From Adiantum capillus-veneris (taxonomy: Eukaryota > Streptophyta > Polypodiopsida > Polypodiales > Pteridaceae), in the NCBI GenBank assembly GCA_014529385.2, contig CM043944.1, forward strand, positions 52,075,268-52,139,267: a stretch of DNA of 64,000 bases, read 5' to 3'. The position numbers and the translations under genes were made by a program. Shown one piece after another: positions 9,625 through 21,591 of this stretch. The number at the start of each line of letters is the position of its first letter. Position 1 is the first letter of the stretch. The notes beneath the pieces were generated by a model. It was not told the origin of the DNA and made no database searches. It saw nothing but the letters and a program-made list of their open reading frames with translations.

Positions 9625-10674
9625 GTAGGTCACATTTTAAATTCAAGTTCTTTAATTTAACATTGCATACAATAAGTTAGGAAAGAACATATCCCTAAAC
9701 ATGTTGGAATAATCCGATGGAAACCTCGGCATTTGAATTCAATTGTATATTAAATTCTAAGTAGGAAAGAATGGTTGATGGATATACTGTTTGAAATAGG
9801 AAAGAATGTCTGCTAGGGAAAATTTAGCTCAACATGTTCATTTCTATTTCCAATGTGATACTAGTCCAAATCCCCTCCTGATCACAGCGGGCAAAGTTCC
9901 TGGTTAAGGGCTCTTGAATCCACGTCTATTGGTTAAGCGGTGGGAACCCACGTCTTGCTTTCTATGCGGTGGGAATGTCCATGTCGTGCTTTCTATGCGG
10001 TGGACATACCTGGTTGTATGGGCAGCTAGGCGACAACGGGAGGAATAAACTCTCGTTGGAGGGGGGATGCTGTACCTCCAGAATATTGGAATTTAAATGA
10101 ATAAGTTGAGTAGAAGTTTTACTAGAGTTACTGTCTTCGTGCCTCTTTGCAATATTGGTTGAAGGAATGTCTTAAAGAACCTTGTGATTTGGAATCTAAT
10201 TAAGGAACTTTTATGTTGAACAACCATTGTGGTAGTAATTAGGACACACAAGGAAGTGTGAGTGTGGGGGTGGAAAGTGGGGGCTTGGCTCAGGTTGCTA
10301 ATGCCTATGAGAAGGGTGGTCTCGATTGGTCGGGAACTCTCCATCCCCATAAGTGAAATAAAAACGTTAGTATTACTCATTGCCCCTAGAGCCGTAAGGT
10401 ATCAAGTGTACGTGCCTCTGAAACATGGGGAAAAAGGCACACGGGACTTCTCTCCTCTTGGAAGGTGGGTCTTAGGATCTCTAGATAAGTTAATCACGCT
10501 TCCCCTACGGGGTGGAGCTAGATCTCGATGCTAGTAGGCTCGAACTCCACTCACTTTGTGATGAGAGATCGTCCGCTAGATGAACCATAAACCACTTTGT
10601 TTGCTTCCGCTGTACATCTAGTGGCCACCAGGTTTACCATCAGATCCGTCGTTTGAGACGACGAGGTGGGGACC
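9625..10674. other. Unassigned DNA with short duplications
   Basis: No convincing gene. A direct repeat of CTTTCTATGCGGTGG occurs twice (about 9956 and 9989). A purine tract GGAGGGGGGA near 10059, followed by TGCTGTACCTCC, resembles a PPT-LTR junction but lacks a partner. It is probably degraded retroelement DNA. Confidence 0.4.
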
Positions 10675-11660
10675 TCACCATTGGTAGCTCGACCTGCTTG
10701 GTGCATGGTTTTTGAGAGTCTGTTGAGACTTAACTCGCCACTGTTTGATTGGTTTTGCGTTGTGTAGGGAAGATAAGTCTTTCTTTTTCTTCCAAACCCT
10801 TTTTATGTTAGGTTCCCTGATCATAGGTGCTCCATTCTGTGCTCGAATCCTTGGAAGCGTCTTCTGCTTCTTTGGTGAAGTTTTAGGCACTTAGATCTGA
10901 TTTTGTTTATCCACAAGTTGTGCTTTTGGTATCCAAATTTTCCTGACTCCTTGCATGCTACTTGTAGCATTTGTTTGTCGAGGGGATGGAGAAGATTTGT
11001 TTCGTGGATTGGTCCTCTGATTGCACCTTTTCCATTCCTCTTTGCTTGGTGCAATGGGAACAATGAGTTGCCTCCTTTAAGTGATAGCTTTAACTGATTT
11101 GTATCCCAATCTGGTACTGCTTTGTATGTTCGCTTCCAAGGAATACCAAGAATCATGGTCTCATTCATGTGTTCATCTGGCAAGCATACAAACTGATGTG
11201 GACATTAACATCCATGTACTACCACGTTCAAGTTGACCACTCCCAATGTTGGAGTCGGGTTCTTGTTGCATCCTTTGATTGTCGTTATTCCTGCGGTCAA
11301 TGCTTGACTTGTTGCTTTCTTGTATGTGGAATAACTGAATTCACTCTAGCTTCTGTGTCTACCAAAGCATTGGTGCTATATTGTTGAGCTGTACTTTGAT
11401 GCGTAGATCCATTCCATCTAACCAATCGTCATCTGTTGGAACTGCGTCTTTAGGTTATTCCGATTGTCGATCATCTATTTCCAAAGTGTTGATGGGAATC
11501 GGTATCTGTTGATTCTTGAGAGCGGCTTTACGCGTGAGTACCAAAGTCTAGCTTCCTCTTGGGCTTCATCAATAACTTGTTGTTGCTTGATCTTCCTTTG
11601 TTTGGCTGCATGCATTCTCTCTAGAAATTCATTGGTTAGTGGAAAATTGTATTTCTTTAA
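10675..11660 (-). pseudogene. G2 Pol C-terminus: PR2 retropepsin-like domain and basic tail
   Basis: The segment next to C1 encodes KKYNFPLTNEFLERMH and a coiled-coil-like K/Q/E stretch, matching the G4 integrase-PR2 linker. Next comes a degenerate protease active site (D-T-E-A where G4 has D-S-G-A), then MILGIPW and an acidic-aromatic end (about 11140-11070). A Lys/Arg-rich tail with VWKKKK follows. Several stops and frameshifts interrupt it, so it cannot make a working protease. Confidence 0.7.
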
Positions 11661-11865
11661 TGATGTGTGTGAGCACACTAGGACCGCCGGGGCATTTTTT
11701 CCCTCTTTAGGAGGTTTTTTCCCCTGAGCATTGTATATACGCCCATCACTCTAGGGCTATCTATCTTTCCATTGCATACTAAGAAACACACTCTCTATTG
11801 TATGCCTTGAGCTTCCTTTGTCTTCTTTAAGTTGTGTGTGTTTCTCTGCAACCCTAATTCCAACA
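11661..11865 (+). repeat. C1 5' LTR, left end missing
   Basis: It aligns with bases 23-227 of the C1 3' LTR, ends CCAACA and differs from it at roughly ten positions by eye. It contains the TGTATATACG TATA-like box. The missing bases correspond to TGTTACC...GGTAG of the C2 LTR. Confidence 0.93.
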
Positions 11866-11867
11866 AT

Positions 11868-11879
11868 TGGTATCAGAGC
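11868..11879 (+). other. C1 primer-binding site, initiator tRNA-Met
   Basis: TGGTATCAGAGC is the standard plant Copia PBS, complementary to the 3' end of initiator tRNA-Met. It follows the LTR after two bases and primes minus-strand synthesis. Confidence 0.95.
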
Positions 11880-12205
11880 AGGTTGCGTCCTCCCGGGCTT
11901 AGTCGCCAAGTGCTCCACTACACGCCTGCTCACTTTTTCCGATTTGAGTGAGCTTTGGCAAGCGTTCGCAAGTCAACAAATACTTCGGGCTCTGATTTTT
12001 GATTCGGGCTCATTTCGGCCTCCATTTCCACTACAGGCAGTACTGCATAGGCTATTTCGTCATTTTGTGCAAAGTTTCTGTTAGTGTCGTTTTCTACATA
12101 ACAGGTGCCTTACAGTCTTCTACGGTTTGTGCTATATAGCACGTGTTGTTCCCACTCCGTTTCTCCTATTTTCGGGCAGTTTTCACATCAGGTGCAGCAT
12201 TTACC

Positions 12206-15200
12206 ATGGCTGACAACAACAACACAGATGTGTTCAAGATGTTTGCTGCTAAGGACAGGTTGGATGGGGACAATTACCCTATGCAGGCTTATATGATGCA
12301 ACACGTTCTTGTGTCAAAGGGCGTCTAGAATATTGTGCAGGGCATTGATGTACGTCTTGGTTCTGAGAATGTAGGCGATGTTGAGGATGTTGCAGGCCTT
12401 GCAGCAAGGATTGCTGCTGTTAGAGCTGTTTTGCCTACGGCAGAACAAGCTCGTTGGGATGTTAAGGATGCACAGGCTCATGCATTGATTGTGTTGTCTG
12501 TGAAGCGCACCATTGTTCCTCATATCCGTTTAGAAAAATCTGCAAAACAGGCTTGGGATATTTTGGCTGGTCTTTATGCAAGTCGCAATGAGGCTAAAAT
12601 TGCTTTGCTACGTAAAGAGCTGGAGTCGAAGATTATGCATGAGGAAGATGATATGGACACTTTCCTTGCTAGTGTCAAGGATATCAATGAGCAACTTATT
12701 TCTGCAAAAGAATTCATTTCAGACAGTTCCCTTGTGCAGACTATTCTTGATGCCTTACCAGATTCTTACCATACTTTTGCTAGTACTTGGAGACTTATGA
12801 CCCAAGGAAATCCAGAAGTTGTCAAGTTTGATGCATTATACACATTGCTGTTACAAGAGTCACTTTCCTGAAAAAATAGGACTAGACAATGTGCAGTTGA
12901 ACAAGCTTTTATTGCTTCTCAAAGAAAGGGTGGTAACAACAATGTAGCCACTCCTTATGGTTCTGATGTGAGTGGCAAAACTTCTGTTCCTAATGCTTCT
13001 GCTGGCAGCAATTTGTCAAGCAATTCTGGTGACAAGGTCAAAAAGAAGATGCGTTGCCATTATTGTAAAGCTAATGATCACTTGATCAAGTCGTGTCCTA
13101 AGTTGAAGGCCAAAGAGGCTAAGAAGAAAGAGGGTGGTTCCACTGCAAATGCTGGTTCCACTACAAATGCAGCCATTGTTGAGTCTTCTGTGAAACGAGA
13201 CCGTGATGCTGATGTTGATGCAGAATGGGCTTTTAGCACAGAGTGCACTTACAATCCTGTTGTCCATGACGCATGCTTGTCAGTTGCTACAGATTCACAT
13301 GTGTGGTATTTCCATAGTGGTGCTACAAAGCACATTACCTCACATCGTGAATTTTTTACCTCTCTCGAGTCTGTACCTCATGGGAATTCTGTCACTTGTG
13401 CCAACAATGCCTCTTATCCAGTTTAGGGAGTTGGAAAGATTGTGCTCACTGTTGCTAATGGCAGTTCCTTCATACTTGTTGATGCACTTTATGTACTTGG
13501 GATCAAGGAGAATCTCTTGTTTGTATCCGCACTTGCTAGACTTGGACTTGTAGTCAAATTTGTGGATGACAGATGTACAGTTCATGATCTCATTTTTGGT
13601 GATGAAATTGTTGCATCTGGCCTTTTGTGCCGTGGGCTATATAAGCTCACTTTGTATGACAAGTGTGGACAAAATTTTGCAAATGCTGTTGCAGATTCAA
13701 GGTCTATTTAAGATGCAAAACTTTGGCATGCACGTTTTCGTCATCTGAATTTTTCCAGTTTGTTGCGTTTGTAGAAATATGATATGGTTGCTTCTTTGCC
13801 ACCTCTTGAAGCACCTGTCAAACATGTTTGTGAAGGCTGTATTTTGGGTAAGATGCAGCGTTCTAAGTTTCCAAAGGATGGTTCAGTTAGGGCCACATGC
13901 AGGTTGCAGCTTGTGCATAGTGATGTTTGTGGGCCCATGCAAACTCCGTCCTTGGGCAATTACCTGTACTTCGTGACTTTCATTGATGATTACTCCATGC
14001 ATGCATGGGTATTTCCACTGAAATCGAAGCCCGAAGTTTTTATGTGCTTCAAACAATTTCTAGCTATGGTTGAAAATGTCTCGAAATGTACTATGGGCAC
14101 CCTCCGTTCTAATCAAGGGGGGGAGTATATGTCTCATGAATTTAATGCACTTTTGGCTAGTCGTGGGATAAAACACCAATCTACAGTGCCTTATACACAG
14201 CAAAATGGTGTTGCTGAGAGGAAAAACAGGTCCCTTACGAAAATGGCACGATGTATGGTCAAAAGTCAAGCTTTGCCACATTCTTTTTGGCTTGAGGCCA
14301 TCATGTGTGCCACTTATGTACTTAAAAGGTGTCCTATGAAAGCTTTGCAGTCTATTACTCTATATGAAGCATGGCATGATAGAAAGACTTCTATTGAGCA
14401 CGTGCGTTTTTTTGGCTGTTTGGCATATGCTTTGGTGCCACAAACACAGCGCAAAAAATTGGATGATAAGGCTGTCAAATGTATTTCTGTTGGTTATAGT
14501 GCTAAAAGAAAAGGTTACATGTTGTATCATCCGCAAACAAAACGTATTCTGGTTTCACGGGATGTAGTGTTTGTGGAAGATTCTGTTCAGCCCTTGCTGT
14601 CTTGTACTAGAAACAGTAATGTAAGCTCACAGGACATTTATGACACTTTGTTGCCTCTTTTCAATGGTGGAAATACGAATGTAATTTCCCATGAGGCAAA
14701 TGTACAGCCAATGGGGGTTTTTGAAAATGTTACAGATCAGCCTATTAATGATGCAGATGTACATGATGTACTTGATGAGGAAAGGGATGAAAATGAGCAG
14801 GCTAGAGGTATGCCAAAATGGCTGGTGCACACTTTGTGTGATAGTAAATTGGATGCACCTTTGTCTAGTCGTAGTCGTTCAGGCTCTCTCCATGCATCTT
14901 ATGCATCAGATTGTTATGCTTTGGCTGTGTCTAGTTTACATGATGTTGAGGAGCCTCTGTCTTTTGATGAAGCACAGAATTCAGAAAATTGGATGGCTGC
15001 CATGCAGTCAGAATATGATGCACTTATAGAAAATGACACATGGACTTTATGTGATTTGTCTCTGTGTAAAAATGCCATTGGTACGAAGTGGGTTTACAAG
15101 TTGAAACGAAAACCGGATGGTGAGATCGATCGCCATAAGGCTCGACTTGTTGCAAAGGGTTATGCATAGCAAAAAGGCATAGATTATGAAGAGACTTTTT

Positions 15201-16489
15201 CTCCCACTTGTCGTGTGACTGCTGTGTGTTTTCTATGTGCATTGGCAGCTCATTTTGGTTGGGATGTACATCAATCAGACATTGTTACTGCTTTCTTGAA
15301 TTGTGACATATTTGAGGAAGTTTATGTAACGCAGCCTCACAGTTTTGTCATAAAAGGACAAGAGGACAAAGTGTGAAAATGTAAGAAGGATTTGTATGGG
15401 TTGAAGCAATCTCCTCGTGCTTGGTATGAGAAAGCTGACACTCATTTGGTTAAACGAGGCTTTCGTAACAGTCCAACAGAAAGCACATTGTATGTAAAGC
15501 ATGAGTGTGATGTACTTCTCATTGTGGTTCTTTATGTTGATGATTTTTTGATCACTGGACCAAATGAGAGACATATTGCTTAATTTAAGGTTGATTTGAA
15601 TGCTACTTTCAAGATGAAAGATTTGGGGTTGTTGAATCATTACTTGGGTATACAGTTTAAGCAGTGTGATGGTGGTATTGCCTTGTGTCAGAAAAGTTAC
15701 ATAGAGACATTGCTATGTAAGTTTGGACTTGAGGATTGCAAACCTATTGCCACTCCCATGGAAACAGGTTTGAAGTTGAGTCTACATGATGCTGGCGATC
15801 CTGCTAATGTCACTCTTTACCAAACAGCTATTGGCTGCCTCATTTATGTATGCAACACGAGGCCAGATATTCAGTTTGCAGTCTCACAGGTGAGCAGATT
15901 TATGCATAGCCCAAGGTCTAAGCATTGGCAGGCTGTCAAGAGGATTTTCCGCTACCTTAGTGGCACTTTACATCTTGGCTTGTTTTATCCCAAGGGGGGA
16001 TCATTGCCTCCAGACTTACATGCTTTTTTGGACTCAAATTGGGCTGGTTGTTTTGACACGTGAGTGTCCACAAGTGGTTTTTGTTTCATGCTTGGCAATT
16101 CATGTATATCATGGTTGAGCAAGAAGCAACCTACCGTGGCCACTTCGAGTTGTAAGGCTGAGTACAGGGCAGTCTTCATAGCTACGGTTGAGTGTGTATG
16201 GCTCATACGCCTTATAGCTGATTTAGGTGTTGGACAGGACACTGCCAACACTATCTACACTGACAGTCAGAGCGCATTCACAGTTGCAAGAAACCTAGTT
16301 TTTCATGCTCGCACAAAGCACATTGAGGTGCATTACCACTATGTCAGGGAGAGGCTCTCAGCAGGAGAGATTAGCTTGGCTTATGTGCCAACACAGGACA
16401 ACCTTGTAGATCTTTTCACAAAGGCATTGTCTCGTGAGAAGCTTGAAGCTTTCTGCAAAGCTTTGGCCTTACTCCCCTTTGTGGACTGA
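12206..16489 (+). pseudogene. C1 Copia gag-pol polyprotein, broken by about nine stops
   Basis: One frame of about 1,428 codons from ATG 12206 (MADNNNTD) to TGA after FVD, with no frameshift. In order: Gag with UBN2-like domain; CX2CX4HX4C knuckle (13055-13096); protease H-S-G at 13313 where C2 has D-S-G; integrase HHCC and core with Asn at 14111 where C2 has the second catalytic Asp; RT with YVDD; RNase H with Lys for the catalytic Glu. Stops lie at 12326, 12869, 13424, 13709, 13772, 15167, 15374, 15581 and 16061. All except 13772 are sense codons in C2; many fit C-to-T or G-to-A decay of methylated DNA. Confidence 0.95.
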
Positions 16490-16554
16490 TCATGTCCTCA
16501 GGGCATGGGACTTCCCTTTACTCATGTGCCAGCTCTCGTTCACCGCATCACTCC

Positions 16555-16562
16555 AGGGGGGA
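16555..16562 (+). other. C1 polypurine tract
   Basis: AGGGGGGA lies two bases before the 3' LTR and primes plus-strand synthesis. The same tract is at 43001-43008 in C2. Confidence 0.9.
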
Positions 16563-16564
16563 TT

Positions 16565-16791
16565 TGTAACCATATACATGTGGTAGTGATGTGTGTGAAC
16601 ACACTAGGACCGCCGGGGCATTTTTTCCCTCTTTAGGAGGTTTTTTTCCCCGAGAATTGTATATACGCCCATCACTCTAGGGCTATCTATCTTTCCATTG
16701 CATACTAAGAAACACACTCTCTATTGTGTGCCTTGAGATTCCTTCGTATTCTCCAAGCTGTGTGTATTTCTCTGCAACCCTAATTCCAACA
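16565..16791 (+). repeat. C1 3' LTR
   Basis: It starts TGTAACCATATACATGTGG and ends CCAACA, 227 bp. It matches the 225-bp C2 LTRs closely and has a TATA-like box at about 16659. The G2 minus strand resumes immediately at 16792. Confidence 0.95.
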
Positions 16792-17673
16792 ATCCACTAA
16801 TCCAATTAGCCATTGGTTCACCATCCAAGGTTGACAATTTTACTGCTCCACTTGGAGATACATCTTCAATGATAAATGGTCCATTTCCCTTTTTCTTAAA
16901 CTTGGGAATGTGTTGCTTAAGGGAATAGACTAGAACTAAGTCCCCTTTCTTGAAAATTTTGGTGATTAAGTGGGAATCAAAAAACTATTTTTTTTCCGCT
17001 TTTGTGCATAGATATGAGCTACAGCAGTTAGCCTTTGCTCGTCTAGCTTTTCCAAATCTTCAAGTCTTTCTGACAATTCATGTCTAGTCCACTCAAGAGT
17101 TTGTGCTACCCTTAATGTCGGAAATAAAAATTCTATTGGCAGTATGGCATCAAGACCATAAACAAGATTAAATGGTGTAGCATTTAATTTTGTTTTGAAT
17201 GAAACTGGATAAGCCCATAGAGCAGCATGGAGATTCATTTCCCAGTCGGTCCTTCCTGAACTAACCACTTTGGTCGGTACTGAGCTAAGAATTTTATTTG
17301 TATGCTCAGCTTGTCCGTTTGCTTGTGGGTGATAGGGAGATGATTTGTTATGGATAACCATAAACTCCTTAAGCAAATACTCTATTACCTCCTTGAGGAA
17401 ATGAGTTCCCTGATCAGTGACAATCTCGATTCGCACTCCATACCTTACGAATACATACTCATATAAGAATGCAGCAGTGGTTCTTGCATCATTCTTTTGA
17501 GTCGCTTTAGCCTCGGCCCATTTAGTCAAATAGTCCATAGCTACAATGATATATTGAGTTTGGGTTCTATAAGCAGGTGGATGTATCGGTCCCACAAAAT
17601 CTATACCCCATTTTTCGAAGGCTCTGGCCCCCATCATTGGTCTAAAGGGCATGCTGTCTACTCGTGTTGGCAT
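16792..17673 (-). pseudogene. G2 integrase core and GPY/F C-terminus
   Basis: The catalytic core (about 17620-17230) shows D,D,E in WGIDFVGP, IVTDQGTHF and NGQAEHTNK, all retained. A frameshift at a poly-A run (16981-16989) separates it from the C-terminal part, which carries GNGPFII (the GPY/F motif) and ends at the C1 insertion with NWISG. This enzyme would insert element DNA. It is close to G4 integrase. Confidence 0.9.
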
Positions 17674-18466
17674 TTTTGCTCGTTAACAGCATTACACCTT
17701 TGAACATATTCTTTGGCATCTGCAAAAAGTGTTGGCCACCATATGCCTGCCATCAAAATTGCTCTTGCAGTGGTCTCACTAGAAAAGTGACCTCCAGCTA
17801 ATCCAACATGTGTTTGTTCTATAATTGGAATATACTTGTTTTCATTTGCACAAAGACGCAAATGTTGATCTTTACCTCGCCAATATAATTGGTTCCCAAT
17901 AAGAGCATAGTCTCTTGCTTCCGTTTCAATTTCTCTTTGACGGCGTTTACTCATATCCTCAGGAAATTTTTGACTTGATAAGTAAGTAACCACATAGTTA
18001 CTCCACTTAGGAACAAATGACATTTGAAACAATGTTATATGAGGAATGGGTTGTTGTTTCTGAAATTGAGAGCAATCTCTTACAAAAGATCAAACATCTC
18101 TCCTCATAGTCGGCCAAAATACTCCAAGTCTTAAGATTCGTTGCATAGTTTGGTCTTCCGCAAAGTGAAGTCCTACTATGGTAATATGTGCTTGACTTAG
18201 GAATGATCCCTTTCCTTACAGTTAATGCATAAAAGCAATATCTCGTCTCAATTTCTTTTATATAGCCTCCCAGCTAGTAATTGATACATAGCCAATTGCT
18301 TGATTAAATCAATTGTGATAGGAAGTGATGAATCCACTTGAGCTATCGTCATTAATGACACAATTTTTTTCGACCATCTTGGTATCATTTCCACGGAGAA
18401 CAAATAGGCATCTGGTAGATCATCATCTACTCCTTTAGGTGATTCCCCTAAAACAATCGTGGACAA
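17658..18466 (-). pseudogene. G2 duplicated integrase zinc (HHCC) modules
   Basis: Two consecutive modules are visible. The outer one (about 18300-18110) has LAGRLYKRN, an H..H pair, GVFWPTMRRD and C-x2-F in place of the last C-x2-C. The inner one (about 17930-17680) has RGKDQHLRLC, THVGLAGGH, GIWWPT and RCNA, where the second Cys of the pair is missing after a frameshift. G4 has both modules with all zinc ligands, so the duplication predates the split of G2 and G4. Confidence 0.78.
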
Positions 18467-20256
18467 ATGATCTGCTCATTGATGTGTAGTGCCTTTTTTA
18501 ACAACCACAGTGAAATCAAATTCGAGAAGAATGATGAACCATCTCACTATTCTCCCTGTGCTGCATGGTTTGCTGACCAAATATAACAAAGCTTGGTGGT
18601 CCACAAAGAACACAAACTTGTTGGCCAATAGGTAATGTCTATACTTTTAACGGCATAGATCATTCCTAGTCCTTCTCTTTCAGTGGTGGTGTAATTCTTT
18701 TCTGGCATATTTAATTGTCGGCTAGCATAAGAAATAGGAAAGTCAAATTTTCCATCTTCTGGTTAGGCTAGTATACAACCAATAGAAAAGTTTGAAGCAT
18801 CTATGTGCACGTGGAATACTTTATCCCAATCGGGTGCTTTCAATATTGGAGCTAGGGTGAAATCTTGCTTAAGCTTTATGAAGGATTCTTCACATGCCTC
18901 AGTCCATTCAAAGTGCGTAATCAAGCTATACATGGGTTTTGCAATTATGGCATACATGTAGATGAACCGTCGGTAATATCCACAATGTTCCATGAAGGCT
19001 TGTACTTCTTTGACTGTTGGTCTAGGCAAATCAGCAATGACATGAATCTTTTTAATATTAGTAGATATGCCATTTTTAGACACTATATGTCCAAGAATTC
19101 TCCCTTGTCTTCCCATGAATGTGCACTTTTCAGGGTTTAAGCAAATCTTGTAAAGTCTACATTTCTCGAATACCTTTTTGAGGTGTTCAAAATGATCAGC
19201 TCGGATTGACAAATGTACGCATAAATCATCCATGTATACTTCCAAGAAGTCCCAAAGATACTCTTTTAAAGCATGGATCATCAATCTCTAAAATGTGGTT
19301 GGAGCATTAGTTAACCCAAACGGCATAACCCGATAGGCAAATATACCCCATTCTGTTGCAAAAGCAGTTTTATGCTGATCTTTAGGGTCAACCAAAAGTT
19401 GATTGTATACCGAAAAACCATCTAGGAAGCTGTAAGCTTCTTTTCCTGCCACTTGTTCTAAAACGTGCTCCGTTATTGGAAGAGGAAAGTTGTCTCTAAT
19501 GGTAGTTTCATTCACTTTTTTTAGATTAATGTACACTCGTAATTTCCCATTCTTCTTAGGTACTACCACAATTGGGGACACCCAATCATTGTGTTCAATT
19601 TTATAAATGAATTTAGCTTCCTTTAGTTTTTCAATCTCTTCTTTGATCTTCCTGGCAAATGTTTCGTTATAAGTGTACGGTCTCTGTCTACTTGGTTTTG
19701 CATCATCTCTCATGGGTATAGTATGTTGACAAATTTCTGGATCAACACCCTTGAGATCCTTGTAAGACCAAGCAAAGATATCCTGGTATTCCCTTAACAA
19801 GCTTAGCAAAAGATTTTCTTCTTCTTCTGTTAGATCTTTTGCAATGTAAGCTGGTGTAGGCTCTTTTCCTGGTTTAGCTAAGTCTACCCTTTTAGCGTTT
19901 TCAGGTCCTTCGTAAGACTCGCCTTGTTTCCATAGTTCCCTAACAGGTTGTTCGATTATGATTTTCCAATCTTGGAGAGTGTACTTTTTGTAATGGGATG
20001 GAACATGCATTACATCCTTTCCATCCTCTTCCGTGATTTCCATTTCGGTGGTGTATATCTCCTTTAGAGCTTTTTTCAACTCTTGATATTTCTTTTTCCG
20101 CTCGACTCTGGTCATGAGTGGTTTTTTATCCTGATGTTCTTCTTGAGTACCCTTCCTTGTTTTTCTCGATATCTGAGACATTTTTGAGTCTCCGTTTGAA
20201 GGATATATGCCAGTTGTTTTGTCCTTGACACAATCATTAGCATCTATCTGCATCAA
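18467..20256 (-). pseudogene. G2 reverse transcriptase and RNase H
   Basis: RT begins with the ATDLSPGEE-like lead-in of G4 (here AKDLTEEEE, about 19850). It continues through DWVSPIVVVPKKNG, FLDGFSVYNQ and FGLTNAP and reaches YMDD near 19230 after a stop at 19285-19287. RNase H (about 18830-18470) shows HIDAS, the TEREGLG-type Glu box and a DH motif in broken frames. Stops at 18760 and near 18640 and at least one frameshift inactivate it. A single RNase H is present, unlike G1. Confidence 0.9.
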
Positions 20257-21591
20257 GAATTGTGTTTTACTGGAGATTTATGGCATAGGTCGTGCTTTTC
20301 ACAAATTTTGTGTCCTTTTTTCTTCTATACCATTTTTGTCATCTTGATTTCTGGTTTGGAAAGTCAAAAAAATTTTCCTCCCTTCCCCTTAAGAGTAGTT
20401 GAGCTCTCGTATGTTCTTTTTCGGATCCCGAATCTTCGGAGGTAGCTGAGTATTCATCCAACTCATCAGTTGCATCATAATAGAGGTTAGAAAAGACTTG
20501 TTGAGCTTTCATCAAGTCCTTTGTTTCCTCATCCTTATTTTCAATGGTAAGGACTGACATCATTTGGATGGGAATTATGTCGTAGCCATTCTCATTGCAA
20601 AATTGAGTAGGCATAGACGTATTCACACATACATCCATTGCCGCTAAGATTTGAGTCCACTCAAATGGTTTAAATAAATGCTTGGGAAGAGTTCAGGTAT
20701 GTAGGCTGTGTCTGTACAATCCCTTTCTAGGATACATTCCTCTCGTCTCAAGCTTCCATTTTCTGAAGCTCCGCACATCCAAATAGTAGTGTCTTTGTTT
20801 AGCCAAGATGGAATTTTAGTTTCAGCCGAAGAGACTGAATCAAACTCCTAGATGGGTGTTTTCAAGACGTCTCTATAGGTGTGGTCCTTTAGCGTGACCC
20901 TTGTTATAGATCCCACTTGCTTCAAGTACAGATAGTCATTTCCCCAATCTTGGATAAGCTGTACCTGTCGCATGAAAGGTCTTCCCAATATGATTTCATA
21001 GTTGAGTTTTTTTCCAAAGTCTACTATGGCAAAAGTGTGTTGATATTCAATTCCACAGGAGTTGACTATCACTTTTTCTAGTAGCCCTAATGGCCTTTCA
21101 ATGTGTCCGTTAGCCAACTGTAATTTTATTCGCGTTTGTCTAATGGCTGGTTGTCCCCAATCTTCCCATGCTGCTTAAGTTGCTATGGCTATGCCCGGTC
21201 CACTATCCAGTATTGCCATGGTTTCAATGTCATTATATTTCACTGGGAGGGTAGTGTTTCCTTCTTCCCCTTCATAATATTCTCCGACCTTGTTCATAGG
21301 ATTTGATCGTATCTCTTTGTTTTCCGTTTCATTTTTCAAGTTTCCCAGATTCTTAGAGATTAGCCCCGTTATCCCCACCTTTTCTAGGGTTTTCTGTAAA
21401 TCATTCCATAAGTATGGCCTGAGTTTCAACATTTCTCCCAAAGTAAGAGTGCATTGGATAGGTGTAGACATGATTGAGTGAATGTTGTCCACTTCTAGGG
21501 TCTGTTTGGCTCTTTTGACTTGAGTGGTTTTACAAATGATAGATTCATCTTCGTTATCTCCCAAGTAAGAAGGTAATGTTTTTAATGTCAA
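20257..21591 (-). pseudogene. G2 first protease (PR1) and acidic linker to RT
   Basis: EGEEGNTTLPV leads into AILDSGPG, the retropepsin active site (about 21205), then a stop at 21175. The second half carries QLANGH, IVDFG and IILGRPFMRQ (21117-20960). A linker follows with the TKFCDKDGYD-like motif of G4 (here TQFCNENGYD, about 20600) and acidic and basic runs. PR1 would cut Gag-Pol. Confidence 0.85.

Larger units (their letters stand above)
11661..16791 (+). mobile_element. C1: Ty1/Copia element nested in G2, 5' end truncated
   Basis: Two LTRs flank a PBS, a single gag-pol frame and a PPT. PR-INT-RT-RH order makes it Copia. It lies inside the G2 GPY/F-PR2 linker: G2 sequence stops at 16792 and resumes at 11660. 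The 5' LTR lacks its first 22 bases, and no target duplication or short stretch of G2 between the flanks is found, so a small deletion removed the left junction. It is the older relative of C2. Confidence 0.95.

Noticed and set aside
10262-10534. 90-codon ORF as host gene
   Set aside because: No domain, no codon bias, and it sits among retroelement debris.
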